Assembly: GCA_021324715.1 (NCBI GenBank) | Contig: JAJPIN010000204.1 | Span: 1-10,780, forward strand | Source of the DNA: Nitrososphaeria archaeon | GTDB lineage: Archaea > Thermoproteota > Nitrososphaeria > Nitrososphaerales > Nitrososphaeraceae | Length of the DNA: 10,780 nucleotides | Direction: 5' to 3' | Shown here: positions 1 to 5,699 of the stretch, piece by piece | How positions within the stretch are numbered: position 1 is the first letter of the stretch | Layout: each line of letters starts with the position of its first letter | The notes under the pieces: model-generated | Databases searched by the model: none | What the model saw: only the letters and a program-made list of their open reading frames with translations | What the model was told of the DNA's origin: nothing | Position numbers and translations under genes: made by a program

Positions 1-107
1 AACGAGCATCTTAAATGTTACTTATTAATAAACGAACTAGAAATTCCTAATTTTAATAATTATAATATGAAAAAATCCTACTTGAAACATTTTGAGCACC
101 AATAAAG

Positions 108-117
108 TTAAATATTT
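108..117 (+). promoter_or_regulatory. TATA box of the 107-aa membrane protein gene
   Basis: The AT-rich box TTAAATATTT is centred about 28 bases before the ATG at 141, with a purine-rich AATAAAG just upstream that could serve as the BRE. This spacing puts the transcription start at or within a few bases of the ATG, so the mRNA is probably leaderless. No Shine-Dalgarno sequence is visible. Bases 1-107 are AT-rich with nothing else recognisable. Confidence 0.55.
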
Positions 118-140
118 GGATTCGAAACTAAAAATTTAGT

Positions 141-464
141 ATGAACTCACTTACAGTCGTTACAGTAGCAACCATACTAATTGCAATGGGACCTTTAGCG
201 TTAACCGTGTATCAAACTGCAAGCGCTCAGTACACCACGGGTCAAACTTCCCCTGGAGCACTTAGTGTCGAGGAACAACTCAAACTGGCAAAAGAGAAGG
301 TAGCCAATGCTCAACAAGCAGGCGCATATGGTTCTGGAACACCTTTCTTTGGAAAGAATATTGGTGAAGCTGCAATCTATACTGCTGCATTGGTCGCAAT
401 ATTTGGTGCAGTTGCTGCCGCATTCTTTGTGATGAGCAGAGGCAAAAAACCAGTAAAAGCATAG
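141..464 (+). CDS. small exported single-pass membrane protein; candidate AMO accessory subunit
   Basis: This 107-aa protein has a clear N-terminal signal sequence (hydrophobic residues about 4-23, then TASAQ at 26-30 as a likely signal peptidase site). A polar, Ala/Gln/Lys-rich extracytoplasmic stretch of about 45 residues (31-75) follows, probably with a short helix around EEQLKLAKEKVANAQ (44-58). One transmembrane helix (about 76-98) ends in a positive stop-transfer tail, SRGKKPVKA. The predicted topology is N-out, C-in after cleavage. There is no cysteine and no catalytic motif, so a structural or assembly role is more likely than enzymatic activity. It is a single-gene unit with its own TATA box and T-run terminator, and its codons look richer in G and C than its neighbours, which suggests high expression. 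The pairing with the 92-aa protein at 683 recalls the small archaeal ammonia monooxygenase subunits AmoY and AmoZ. That identity is inferred from size, topology and pairing only, not from recognised residues. Confidence 0.85.
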   Translation: MNSLTVVTVATILIAMGPLALTVYQTASAQYTTGQTSPGALSVEEQLKLAKEKVANAQQAGAYGSGTPFFGKNIGEAAIYTAALVAIFGAVAAAFFVMSRGKKPVKA

Positions 465-477
465 AGCTCTACTACTA

Positions 478-490
478 TTTTTTTGTTCTT
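478..490 (+). terminator. T-rich archaeal terminator after the 107-aa gene
   Basis: A run of seven T, then G and a mixed T/C stretch, begins 14 bases after the stop codon at 462-464. Archaeal RNA polymerase terminates at such U-tracts without needing a hairpin, and none is evident here. Confidence 0.5.
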
Positions 491-537
491 AACTCAATTA
501 ACTAATTAAGGTTTGATAGTTTCTACCAACGCATTTT

Positions 538-550
538 GATCATAGATCAT
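538..550. repeat. short direct repeat GATCAT-A-GATCAT
   Basis: Two copies of GATCAT are separated by one base, the first overlapping a palindromic TGATCA. They lie about 100 bases upstream of the TATA box at 650. They could be a regulator site or chance in AT-rich DNA; nothing else supports a function. Confidence 0.3.
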
Positions 551-561
551 GAAATTGAGAT

Positions 562-597
562 GGATACGTTATTTGGATAATTTCGATTTTCGTATCC
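562..597. repeat. inverted repeat in the 465-682 spacer
   Basis: Arms GGATACG (562-568) and CGTATCC (591-597) are perfect 7-bp complements separated by 22 bases. They are unusually GC-containing for this spacer. They lie before the predicted transcription start near 680, so they would not be in the mRNA of the 92-aa gene unless an earlier promoter exists. The pair could be an operator half-site pair or the stem of a small RNA. Confidence 0.35.
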
Positions 598-649
598 GCT
601 AGAAAATTGGATTTATTTTGGGACCGAGTTTGAACTGACTTACCAAAAT

Positions 650-657
650 GTATATAT
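650..657 (+). promoter_or_regulatory. TATA box of the 92-aa membrane protein gene
   Basis: GTATATAT is centred about 29 bases before the ATG at 683, with CAAAA upstream as a possible BRE. This predicts a start about two bases before the ATG, so an almost leaderless mRNA. It is one of the best TATA matches in the window. Confidence 0.6.
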
Positions 658-682
658 CATAGAATTAATGTGCTAATAGATA

Positions 683-961
683 ATGAGCGGAATTGAAGGG
701 CTTGTTGCAACGATTGGAAGTGCAGTACACAGTCTAATTGGTCAAATCGGTCCATCGTACGATCCTTTATTTTACGATGTAATGGTCTACATTTTTGGAA
801 CAATGATGTTTGCAGTGTTCCTACTGGCAGCAATAGCTTTCTGGTTGAGAAAAAAAGGTCTCGGTGGAGGTTCTGCGAAAGAAAAATGGGTACAAGAGCT
901 GGACAAATATTTTGAATCAGGACAGATAGGTCTTATTCCTGACGAAAAACATCACTGGTAA
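683..961 (+). CDS. small single-pass membrane protein; candidate AMO accessory subunit
   Basis: This 92-aa protein has no cleavable signal. Residues 1-23 look amphipathic and Gly-rich (GLVATIGSAVHSLIGQIG). One strong transmembrane helix spans about 32-55 (DVMVYIFGTMMFAVFLLAA onward), followed by the positive anchor WLRKK. The tail of about 35 residues (GGGSAKEKWVQELDKYFES and on to the C-terminal HHW) should be cytoplasmic by the positive-inside rule. It has no cysteine and no known enzyme motif. Like the gene at 141 it is a stand-alone unit with a strong TATA box, a nearly leaderless start and a T-rich terminator. The two proteins share a one-helix, C-in design, so they may serve the same membrane complex. 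An AmoY/AmoZ-type ammonia monooxygenase subunit is my leading guess, without recognised sequence signatures. Confidence 0.83.
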   Translation: MSGIEGLVATIGSAVHSLIGQIGPSYDPLFYDVMVYIFGTMMFAVFLLAAIAFWLRKKGLGGGSAKEKWVQELDKYFESGQIGLIPDEKHHW

Positions 962-989
962 TTTAAAAAACTCAATCACTAATTTCATA

Positions 990-1008
990 TTTTTTGTTTT
1001 ATTTTTTT
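990..1008 (+). terminator. T-rich terminator after the 92-aa gene
   Basis: Three T-tracts in a row (TTTTTT, TTTT, TTTTTTT, broken by single G and A) start about 29 bases after the stop codon. This is a typical archaeal U-rich terminator, placed before the convergent aIF1 gene. Confidence 0.55.
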
Positions 1009-1063
1009 AGTCCAACTTATGTCATGATTCTGTGTGTCTTATTGAATTACATAACTTATCAGT

Positions 1064-1074
1064 CTTAAAAAACG
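1064..1074 (-). terminator. T-run terminator of aIF1
   Basis: On the - strand a run of six T begins about four bases beyond the aIF1 stop codon (1076-1078). It is short, but it is the only plausible stop signal before the convergent 92-aa gene. Confidence 0.35.
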
Positions 1075-1075
1075 A

Positions 1076-1384
1076 CTATTGTACTTCTATCGCAGATTCC
1101 GTGAACCCATACTTTACCAGGTAGGATTTTACATCTTCTCTGTGGTCCCCTTGTAGCATTATAAACCCATCTTTTGCAGTTCCGCCACAAGCTAGTTTAC
1201 TTTTTAATTCTTTGACTATGTGATGTATATCGCTCAATTTAGGATCAATGCCTTCAATCATAGTTGTTGTTTTGGAAAAACGTCTTGTTTCAAGTCTTAT
1301 TACAATTCTGGTTTCTTCTTTATCCAGCTCGCCACATGCGCAAAGGTCGTTTGGTAGTCCACATTTTTTGCAAATCACCGCCAT
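1076..1384 (-). CDS. translation initiation factor aIF1 (SUI1 family)
   Basis: This 102-aa protein is the archaeal homologue of eIF1/SUI1, which binds the small ribosomal subunit near the P site and helps select the start codon. The N-terminus carries a zinc knuckle (C5, C8, C15, C17) seen in many archaeal aIF1 proteins. The SUI1 fold follows: strand RIVIRLETRRFSKTTTMIEG (about 26-45), helix DIHHIVKELKSKLACGG, then GFIMLQGDHREDVKSYL. The frame stays open upstream to 1498, but ATG 1384 gives the normal family length, starts directly before the zinc knuckle, and has a TATA-like TTAATAATG at the correct distance; the upstream 38 residues resemble no aIF1. It is convergent with the 92-aa gene and divergent from the p27-type gene. 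Confidence 0.93.
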   Translation of the reverse strand: MAVICKKCGLPNDLCACGELDKEETRIVIRLETRRFSKTTTMIEGIDPKLSDIHHIVKELKSKLACGGTAKDGFIMLQGDHREDVKSYLVKYGFTESAIEVQ

Positions 1385-1413
1385 ATTAAAATTAATTTCA
1401 ATTGATGTATTCT

Positions 1414-1422
1414 CATTATTAA
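1414..1422 (-). promoter_or_regulatory. TATA-like box of aIF1
   Basis: TTAATAATG on the - strand is centred about 34 bases before the ATG at 1384, predicting a leader of about six bases. It supports the downstream start over the longer open frame. The remainder of 1385-1537 is the divergent promoter region, with no RNA gene visible. Confidence 0.4.
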
Positions 1423-1500
1423 GCCTTGCCCGGTGCACAATAATTGATATGAAATTATTTTTGGCTAACGAAATAGCATTAGTACAACAAGGTAACAAGA

Positions 1501-1510
1501 CTTTAATTTA
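1501..1510 (+). promoter_or_regulatory. TATA-like box of the p27-secG-DUF2070 cluster
   Basis: CTTTAATTTA is centred about 32 bases before the ATG at 1538, predicting a leader of a few bases. No convincing TATA box is seen in the short gaps before the two following genes, so this is probably the promoter of all three. Confidence 0.4.
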
Positions 1511-1537
1511 CTTGATGAGAAAGATCATACGAAGAAT

Positions 1538-1897
1538 ATGTCCCAATTTGGCGATAGATACAAAGAGAATCTAAAACACGCTACAGAATCCTTGCTTAAT
1601 GGAGGTACTCTTCTTGCCGAATCGTGCAAAAAATGTAATGGTGTCCAAATAAAAAAAAATGATGATATCACATGTATTATTTGTGGGAACATCACCAATG
1701 TACAAGATTCAAGAACAACAAAAAGTCTTGACAAGAGGATCCGGTCAGATTTTGAGATGAGTGACAAAATAAGAGAAAGGCTATTAGAATTAATAATGAG
1801 TATTGGGTCGGATAAAAATCTAGATGTGGAAGAACAAAGATTGAGAGTCATTGACAATTATGTCAAAATATTAGAAAAGATTAGATTTCTCAAATGA
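1538..1897 (+). CDS. autoantigen p27 / UPF0148-type zinc-ribbon protein
   Basis: This 119-aa protein matches the Sjogren/scleroderma autoantigen 1 (p27) family. An N-terminal helix (about 5-20) leads into GGTLLAESCKKC, the family's signature entry, and a four-cysteine zinc ribbon formed by C30, C33, C46 and C49. The C-terminal half (about 62-117) is charged and helical, possibly coiled coil (SDKIRERLLELIMSIGSDKN, then LRVIDNYVKILEKI). The molecular function of the archaeal family is not established; the fold suggests nucleic-acid or protein binding in the cytoplasm. It is first in a three-gene cluster, 21 bases before secG, which hints at a link to translation or export. The start is the first ATG after the TATA-like box. 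Confidence 0.82.
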   Translation: MSQFGDRYKENLKHATESLLNGGTLLAESCKKCNGVQIKKNDDITCIICGNITNVQDSRTTKSLDKRIRSDFEMSDKIRERLLELIMSIGSDKNLDVEEQRLRVIDNYVKILEKIRFLK

Positions 1898-1918
1898 ACC
1901 ATAAGACATTCTAATATT

Positions 1919-2143
1919 ATGACTGAACAAAGCGGAATGTATTTAAGAGATGAATCACGAATAGCATTTACATTGGGCGAAGGAAAGAAAAAAAATGCAC
2001 CATTGCCTGCATCTAGCGCAGGACTGTTAAGGTTTTTTGAAGATGAAACACGTGGTGTAAAAGTAAAACCAGAAGTTATACTAGGAATTACTGGTGCACT
2101 AATAGGAATTTCAATCATTATTAGAATCGTGTTTCCAGTATAG
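1919..2143 (+). CDS. secG: preprotein translocase subunit SecG (Sec61-beta type)
   Basis: This 74-aa protein is the archaeal beta subunit of the SecYE-beta translocon, a tail-anchored protein whose helix packs against SecY/SecE. The diagnostic segment SSAGLLRFFEDET (32-44) is followed by GVKVKPEVILGI and one transmembrane helix (about 52-72) ending near the C-terminus. Archaeal homologues are commonly 50-60 aa, so residues 1-26 (MTEQSGMYLRDESRIAFTLG and on) are an N-terminal extension before the usual Lys-rich start of the domain. A start at M7 (1937) is possible but would still leave most of it. No Shine-Dalgarno sequence is seen. The gene lies 21 bases after the p27-type gene and 20 bases before the DUF2070 gene, so co-transcription is likely. 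Confidence 0.9.
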   Translation: MTEQSGMYLRDESRIAFTLGEGKKKNAPLPASSAGLLRFFEDETRGVKVKPEVILGITGALIGISIIIRIVFPV

Positions 2144-2163
2144 AATAATCTTGCATGTATTAA

Positions 2164-3909
2164 TTGATTAGTGAAGATAGTGTAACTGACATTCACAGAA
2201 GATGGTATTTTACACTTCTAAATCCATCTTCGTACAAAACCTCAGCAGCTATATCAATAATTGCGTCATTAGGAATAATAGGACTTAATCATAGTTCTTA
2301 TGCTCATTTAACAGAATTATTAATACATTTAACTTTAGGTATCGGTATTACAGTAGGAGGATTTTTTCTCGATCTATTTCTACTAAAGGGAACTCCTACG
2401 AATAAAATATCGAAAGTCATTCATGTTGCAGCTTTTTCAAGCTCTCTCTGGTTAATCACTATTTTATTAGGACTGTTAACTAACCTAATTTTCAGTAAAA
2501 ATACAGATATCATTAATTATGGTCTAGTAGGAATGTTTACCGCAAGTGGACTTCGTTACGGTATCTATGTTTCAGTTTTTGGATCAAGAATGTTTAGATC
2601 TGTAATAATCTCATTCATTTTACCCTCTATTTTTTTTACTAATCTTTTACCATATGGCGCTCCACTTATTGGGCAAAACTATGTTAGTGAGATAATTATG
2701 GGTTCTCTTATCTTTACGATTGGGATAGTATGGTCCGTATTAGCCGACAGAGCGGGGTTTCCTAATTTAAAAAGTACTTTCAAAATATTGCAGGCATTTT
2801 TATCTGCATGGACGGAAAACAAGCAAGAAAAGATTGAAGAAATATTTGAATCAAAATCCAGAGTAGGTCGAATAAGAACCAAGATTATTAAATTTGAAAG
2901 AGAAAACAAGGAACAGGTATTTGTTGTATTGCCTGATATTCATCCTGGACCATTTAATCCTATAGGAGGGAGTAATCTCCCTCATAAACTATTCAACTTC
3001 TATGAAAAAACTGCAATAGTTCTACACAGTATATCAGACCATTCGCTAAATTTGCCTACAATGTCAGAGGTAAATAACTATCTTGAATCACTAAATGATT
3101 CAGTTATTGGAAATAGGGGCACTGAGTGTACTTTGCCATTACAAATCAAATCTCATGAATTCACGTTGACTTGCCTGAGTTTTAAAACTAGCGTGGTCAT
3201 GATCATTTCAAAAGATAGTGGCATGGAAGATTTGCCATATTCAATTCAGGAAAAAATAGAGACATACGTCAAAGAATTAGGGTTCACTGATATATTGATC
3301 GTCGATGCACATAATGCCCTAGGAAATAAGATATCGTCAGAAGAAGAGGTAATTATTTGTGATCTTGCATTATCCTCTTTAAAAGAACTAAAGGATCGCC
3401 AACATTATTCGTATAAGGTTGGATACGCCAACTCTTTATCGTCAGACTTTAAATTTATCGAATTAGGTGGAGCTGGGATTGGCGTTGTCAATTTTCAGAT
3501 CAACAATAACAATCATTTTATTGGTTGGTCCGATTCGAACAATCTCGTTATTGGATTAAGAGAAAGAATTCTCAGTGAATTAAATCAACAAGGACTCAAC
3601 ATGTTAGAAATCTGTTCATCAGACACGCATTTTAGTTCAGGAAAAAGAACTCGTTTGGGATATTATGCATTGGGTAAGGTTACTAGTTATGGAGATATTA
3701 TCAGAGCTTTTAGGGAGATTTCTCAGAAGGCATTGACCAATACCACTCCATCAACTTTTTCTTTTCTGGACTCATACTCGCAAATAAAATTAATGGGAAA
3801 AGATCAATTCGATAATTATGCTACTGCATTAAACAAGTCTATGAATATCACAAAAGTTTCACTTGCAATTACCGCAGCGTTATATATCATCACGTTAATT
3901 ATTTTGTAA
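2164..3909 (+). CDS. DUF2070 family polytopic membrane protein with three D-x-H motifs
   Basis: This 581-aa protein matches the archaeal DUF2070 family in length and layout; no biochemical function is known to me. The N-terminal part has about six transmembrane helices (roughly 26-41, 50-75, 87-111, 119-137, 146-163, 176-193). A large soluble domain (about 200-560) follows, then a final C-terminal helix (564-581). The soluble domain contains PDIHPGPFNPIGGSNLP (257-273), IVDAHNALG (379-387), GGAGIGVVNF and SSDTHFSSGKRTRLGYYALG (485-504). The spaced D-x-H motifs D258/H260, D381/H383 and D487/H489 suggest a metal-binding active site, perhaps a hydrolase; this is inference. The start is TTG 2164: an in-frame TAA lies directly before it and no ATG or GTG occurs in the first 100 codons. 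It follows secG by 20 bases, pointing to a membrane or secretion-related role. Confidence 0.85.
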   Translation: MISEDSVTDIHRRWYFTLLNPSSYKTSAAISIIASLGIIGLNHSSYAHLTELLIHLTLGIGITVGGFFLDLFLLKGTPTNKISKVIHVAAFSSSLWLITILLGLLTNLIFSKNTDIINYGLVGMFTASGLRYGIYVSVFGSRMFRSVIISFILPSIFFTNLLPYGAPLIGQNYVSEIIMGSLIFTIGIVWSVLADRAGFPNLKSTFKILQAFLSAWTENKQEKIEEIFESKSRVGRIRTKIIKFERENKEQVFVVLPDIHPGPFNPIGGSNLPHKLFNFYEKTAIVLHSISDHSLNLPTMSEVNNYLESLNDSVIGNRGTECTLPLQIKSHEFTLTCLSFKTSVVMIISKDSGMEDLPYSIQEKIETYVKELGFTDILIVDAHNALGNKISSEEEVIICDLALSSLKELKDRQHYSYKVGYANSLSSDFKFIELGGAGIGVVNFQINNNNHFIGWSDSNNLVIGLRERILSELNQQGLNMLEICSSDTHFSSGKRTRLGYYALGKVTSYGDIIRAFREISQKALTNTTPSTFSFLDSYSQIKLMGKDQFDNYATALNKSMNITKVSLAITAALYIITLIIL

Positions 3910-3925
3910 GAATATATCATTCAAA

Positions 3926-3953
3926 CTTTTGTAATTTACTTTACTTTCTTCTC
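3926..3953 (+). terminator. pyrimidine-rich stretch after the DUF2070 gene
   Basis: A T-rich stretch made of several short T-tracts starts 17 bases after the stop codon and runs into the end of convergent purE. It is a plausible archaeal terminator for the three-gene cluster, though no single T-run is long. Confidence 0.3.
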
Positions 3954-4447
3954 AAACGTTCTCTCTTTCTGATCACACTATGGTACAAATTTTTCCTATA
4001 TTCTTCAACATCCGATGATATACTCTTCGAACCTAATGCCAATATTAAGGATGCTAGAATAGCCGCATTTAAGGAACCATTAATCGCTACACATGCCACT
4101 GGAATTCCACTTGGCATCTGCACAATTGATAGAAGAGAATCCATTCCTTTTAGATTATGACTCTCTATCGGGACACCTATTACTGGTAATGTAGTGAGGG
4201 ATGCAATCATTCCGGGTAGGTGTGCTGATCCACCAGCGCCCGCAATTATTACCTTTAATCCCCTCTTTTTTGCGGTTTTTGCATAGTCAAACATCAGCTC
4301 AGGAGTTCTATGAGCTGAAACAATTTCCATTTCATAGGGAACATGAATTTTTTCCAGAAATTCAGACGCATGTGTCATAACCTTTAGATCCGAGTCACTC
4401 CCCATAATTATTCCGACAAGTGGTTTAGTTTTGTTATTTGCTTCCAC
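3941..4447 (-). CDS. purE: N5-carboxyaminoimidazole ribonucleotide mutase (class I PurE)
   Basis: This 168-aa cytoplasmic enzyme converts N5-CAIR to CAIR in purine synthesis. The visible signature is complete: GSDSD (16-20), SAHRTP with catalytic-type H46 (44-49), AGAGGSAHLPGM (69-80), GVP (91-93) and SIVQMPSGIPVA (107-118). The length is typical of class I enzymes, and the adjacent purK, which makes the N5-CAIR substrate, supports that class over the AIR carboxylase type. A basic tail (RKRERLRRK) ends the protein. The start is GTG 4447: an in-frame TAA sits six bases upstream, and the next in-frame ATG would cut into the first strand of the fold. It overlaps purK by 14 bases, so the two are translationally linked. 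Confidence 0.95.
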   Translation of the reverse strand: MEANNKTKPLVGIIMGSDSDLKVMTHASEFLEKIHVPYEMEIVSAHRTPELMFDYAKTAKKRGLKVIIAGAGGSAHLPGMIASLTTLPVIGVPIESHNLKGMDSLLSIVQMPSGIPVACVAINGSLNAAILASLILALGSKSISSDVEEYRKNLYHSVIRKRERLRRK

Positions 4448-5618
4448 GTTGTTTTACTACTCTTAACAAGTTTCCTACTGTCTTAGCTCTAGATAATGCT
4501 TCCTCTATTTTTTCCGCAGTTATCGTAAAATGGCCCAATTTTCGTTGAGGTTTTGTAAACTTTTTTCCATAGAAGTGCAGCTTAAGACCGGGGATACTGA
4601 GTGCTTTATCAATTCCTTTAAAAGAATATGCTCCAACGTAGTTAGGTATTCCTAAAATGTTCTTCATGACTGCAGGAGTCATCAATCTAGGTTTTATCAA
4701 AGGAAGGCCAAGTATGGCACGGATGTGTTCTTCAAATTGGGAAATACTACATGCCTCTATTGAATAATGACCGGAGTTATGTGGTCTGGGCGCTATTTCA
4801 TTTATCAATAATTCATTGCATTCGAGAAACATTTCGATACCAAATACTCCTACACCCCTCAGGGATTGGACAACTTTTTCTGCTATCAACTTAGCTTCTG
4901 ATTCCACTGCGCGATTGATGTCTGCTGGGGCTATAGTAGTATCAAGAATATTGTTTATGTGAATGTTTTGTACTACGGGAAAGGATACAATCTGCCCCTG
5001 AAAGTTCCGAGCAACCATGACAGATAACTCTTTGGAAAAATGAATGAATTTTTCTATCATGCATCTTCTTCCCTTAAAATACTGAATACCTCTTTCTACA
5101 TCACTAGGAGAATTTATCAGGAAATTCCCTCTTCCATCATAGGAATCTTCGCACGCCTTTAACACCAATGGATAACAAAATTCTTTGCCAATTTTTTTTG
5201 CTTGCTCAATTGATATAACTTCCTCAAAATCTGGAACTGGAATTCGATTGTCTCTTAGGAATTTCTTTTGTCTAATCTTATTTTGAATAGTGTATAACAC
5301 CTGAGAAGCTGGATGAACTACATACCCTCTTGATTCTAAACCTTTTAGTACTGAAGAATTTGCAAGCTCAATTTCATAGGTCAACACATCAGATTTCTTT
5401 GCGAGCTCAATAATCGCTTCTTCATCCTTAAAATCACTAACAATCATTTGATCTGAGATAGTTGAAGCAGGACAATTAATTTCTGGATCTAAATAAGCAA
5501 GATTTATTGACATTCTTCGAGCTTCTAATCCCATCATCTTACCAAGTTGTCCTCCTCCTATGATCCCCAATGTTATTTCATTAGGGGAGAGTCGAGATTT
5601 GTCAGGGGCATTTTTCAT
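4434..5618 (-). CDS. purK: N5-carboxyaminoimidazole ribonucleotide synthase (PurK)
   Basis: This 394-aa ATP-grasp enzyme uses ATP and bicarbonate to carboxylate AIR to N5-CAIR, the substrate of PurE. Visible parts in order: Gly-rich IIGGGQLGKMM (19-29) of the N-terminal fold; TYEIE (80-84); the ATP-grasp segment YPLVLKACEDSYDGRGN (149-165); VFGIEMF (258-264); the metal and phosphate site NEIAPRPHNSGHYSIEAC (273-290); and the C-terminal KPQRKLGHFT (356-365). All are conserved in active PurK. Length is normal for the family. The first ATG, 5618, gives a short polar lead of about 15 residues before the first strand. It is first in a purK-purE operon, divergent from the SDR gene, and its promoter lies in the shared 81-base gap. 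Confidence 0.95.
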   Translation of the reverse strand: MKNAPDKSRLSPNEITLGIIGGGQLGKMMGLEARRMSINLAYLDPEINCPASTISDQMIVSDFKDEEAIIELAKKSDVLTYEIELANSSVLKGLESRGYVVHPASQVLYTIQNKIRQKKFLRDNRIPVPDFEEVISIEQAKKIGKEFCYPLVLKACEDSYDGRGNFLINSPSDVERGIQYFKGRRCMIEKFIHFSKELSVMVARNFQGQIVSFPVVQNIHINNILDTTIAPADINRAVESEAKLIAEKVVQSLRGVGVFGIEMFLECNELLINEIAPRPHNSGHYSIEACSISQFEEHIRAILGLPLIKPRLMTPAVMKNILGIPNYVGAYSFKGIDKALSIPGLKLHFYGKKFTKPQRKLGHFTITAEKIEEALSRAKTVGNLLRVVKQRGSK

Positions 5619-5642
5619 CGATAGAATACAAATTTTATTAGA

Positions 5643-5661
5643 AATTAAAAGTATCTATATA
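5643..5661 (-). promoter_or_regulatory. purK-purE promoter region
   Basis: Two TATA-like elements lie on the - strand: TTTTAATT (5643-5650), whose spacing gives a leaderless purK mRNA, and the stronger-looking TATATAGAT (5653-5661), giving a leader of about 12 bases. I cannot tell which is used. No ribosome binding site precedes the ATG. Confidence 0.4.
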
Positions 5662-5665
5662 CCTT

Positions 5666-5682
5666 TAAACTTTAAAAGTTTA
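5666..5682. repeat. 17-bp palindrome in the divergent purK/SDR promoter
   Basis: TAAACTTT and AAAGTTTA form a perfect inverted repeat of 8-bp arms around a single A. It covers the likely TATA box of the SDR gene (TTTAAAAG, 5671-5678), so a dimeric regulator bound here would block or shift transcription initiation. It ends about five bases from the purK TATA-like element and could affect both directions. Confidence 0.5.
5671..5678 (+). promoter_or_regulatory. TATA box of the SDR gene
   Basis: TTTAAAAG is centred about 25 bases before the ATG at 5700, consistent with a leaderless mRNA. A purine-poor ACCTTTAAAC lies upstream. The box is fully inside the 17-bp palindrome. Confidence 0.45.
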
Positions 5683-5699
5683 TAGCTGTATTAAATGAT

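Noticed and set aside
1..31. Possible start of a leftward gene (CAT at 8-10, with AT-rich ATTAATAA nearby)
   Set aside because: Only three codons would lie in the window and the AT-rich box is too close to the codon for a leaderless start, so it cannot be supported.
1385..1498. Upstream extension of aIF1 to a 140-aa protein starting at 1498
   Set aside because: The added 38 residues do not look like any aIF1, and ATG 1384 gives the usual family length with the zinc knuckle at the N-terminus and a TATA-like box at 1414-1422.
1440..1537. Possible tRNA or small RNA in the divergent aIF1/p27 gap
   Set aside because: No cloverleaf stems, T-loop consensus or CCA end can be drawn; the region is adequately explained as two promoters.
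1248..1574. Open frame on the + strand across the aIF1 gene and promoter gap
   Set aside because: It is antisense to aIF1 with a biased Ser/Leu/Ile composition typical of a shadow frame.
1525..1857. Open frame on the - strand opposite the p27-type gene
   Set aside because: It is antisense to a recognisable zinc-ribbon gene and is Ser/Leu rich with no family resemblance.
1858..2196. Open frame on the - strand opposite secG
   Set aside because: It mirrors the well-supported secG gene and shows no protein-like features of its own.
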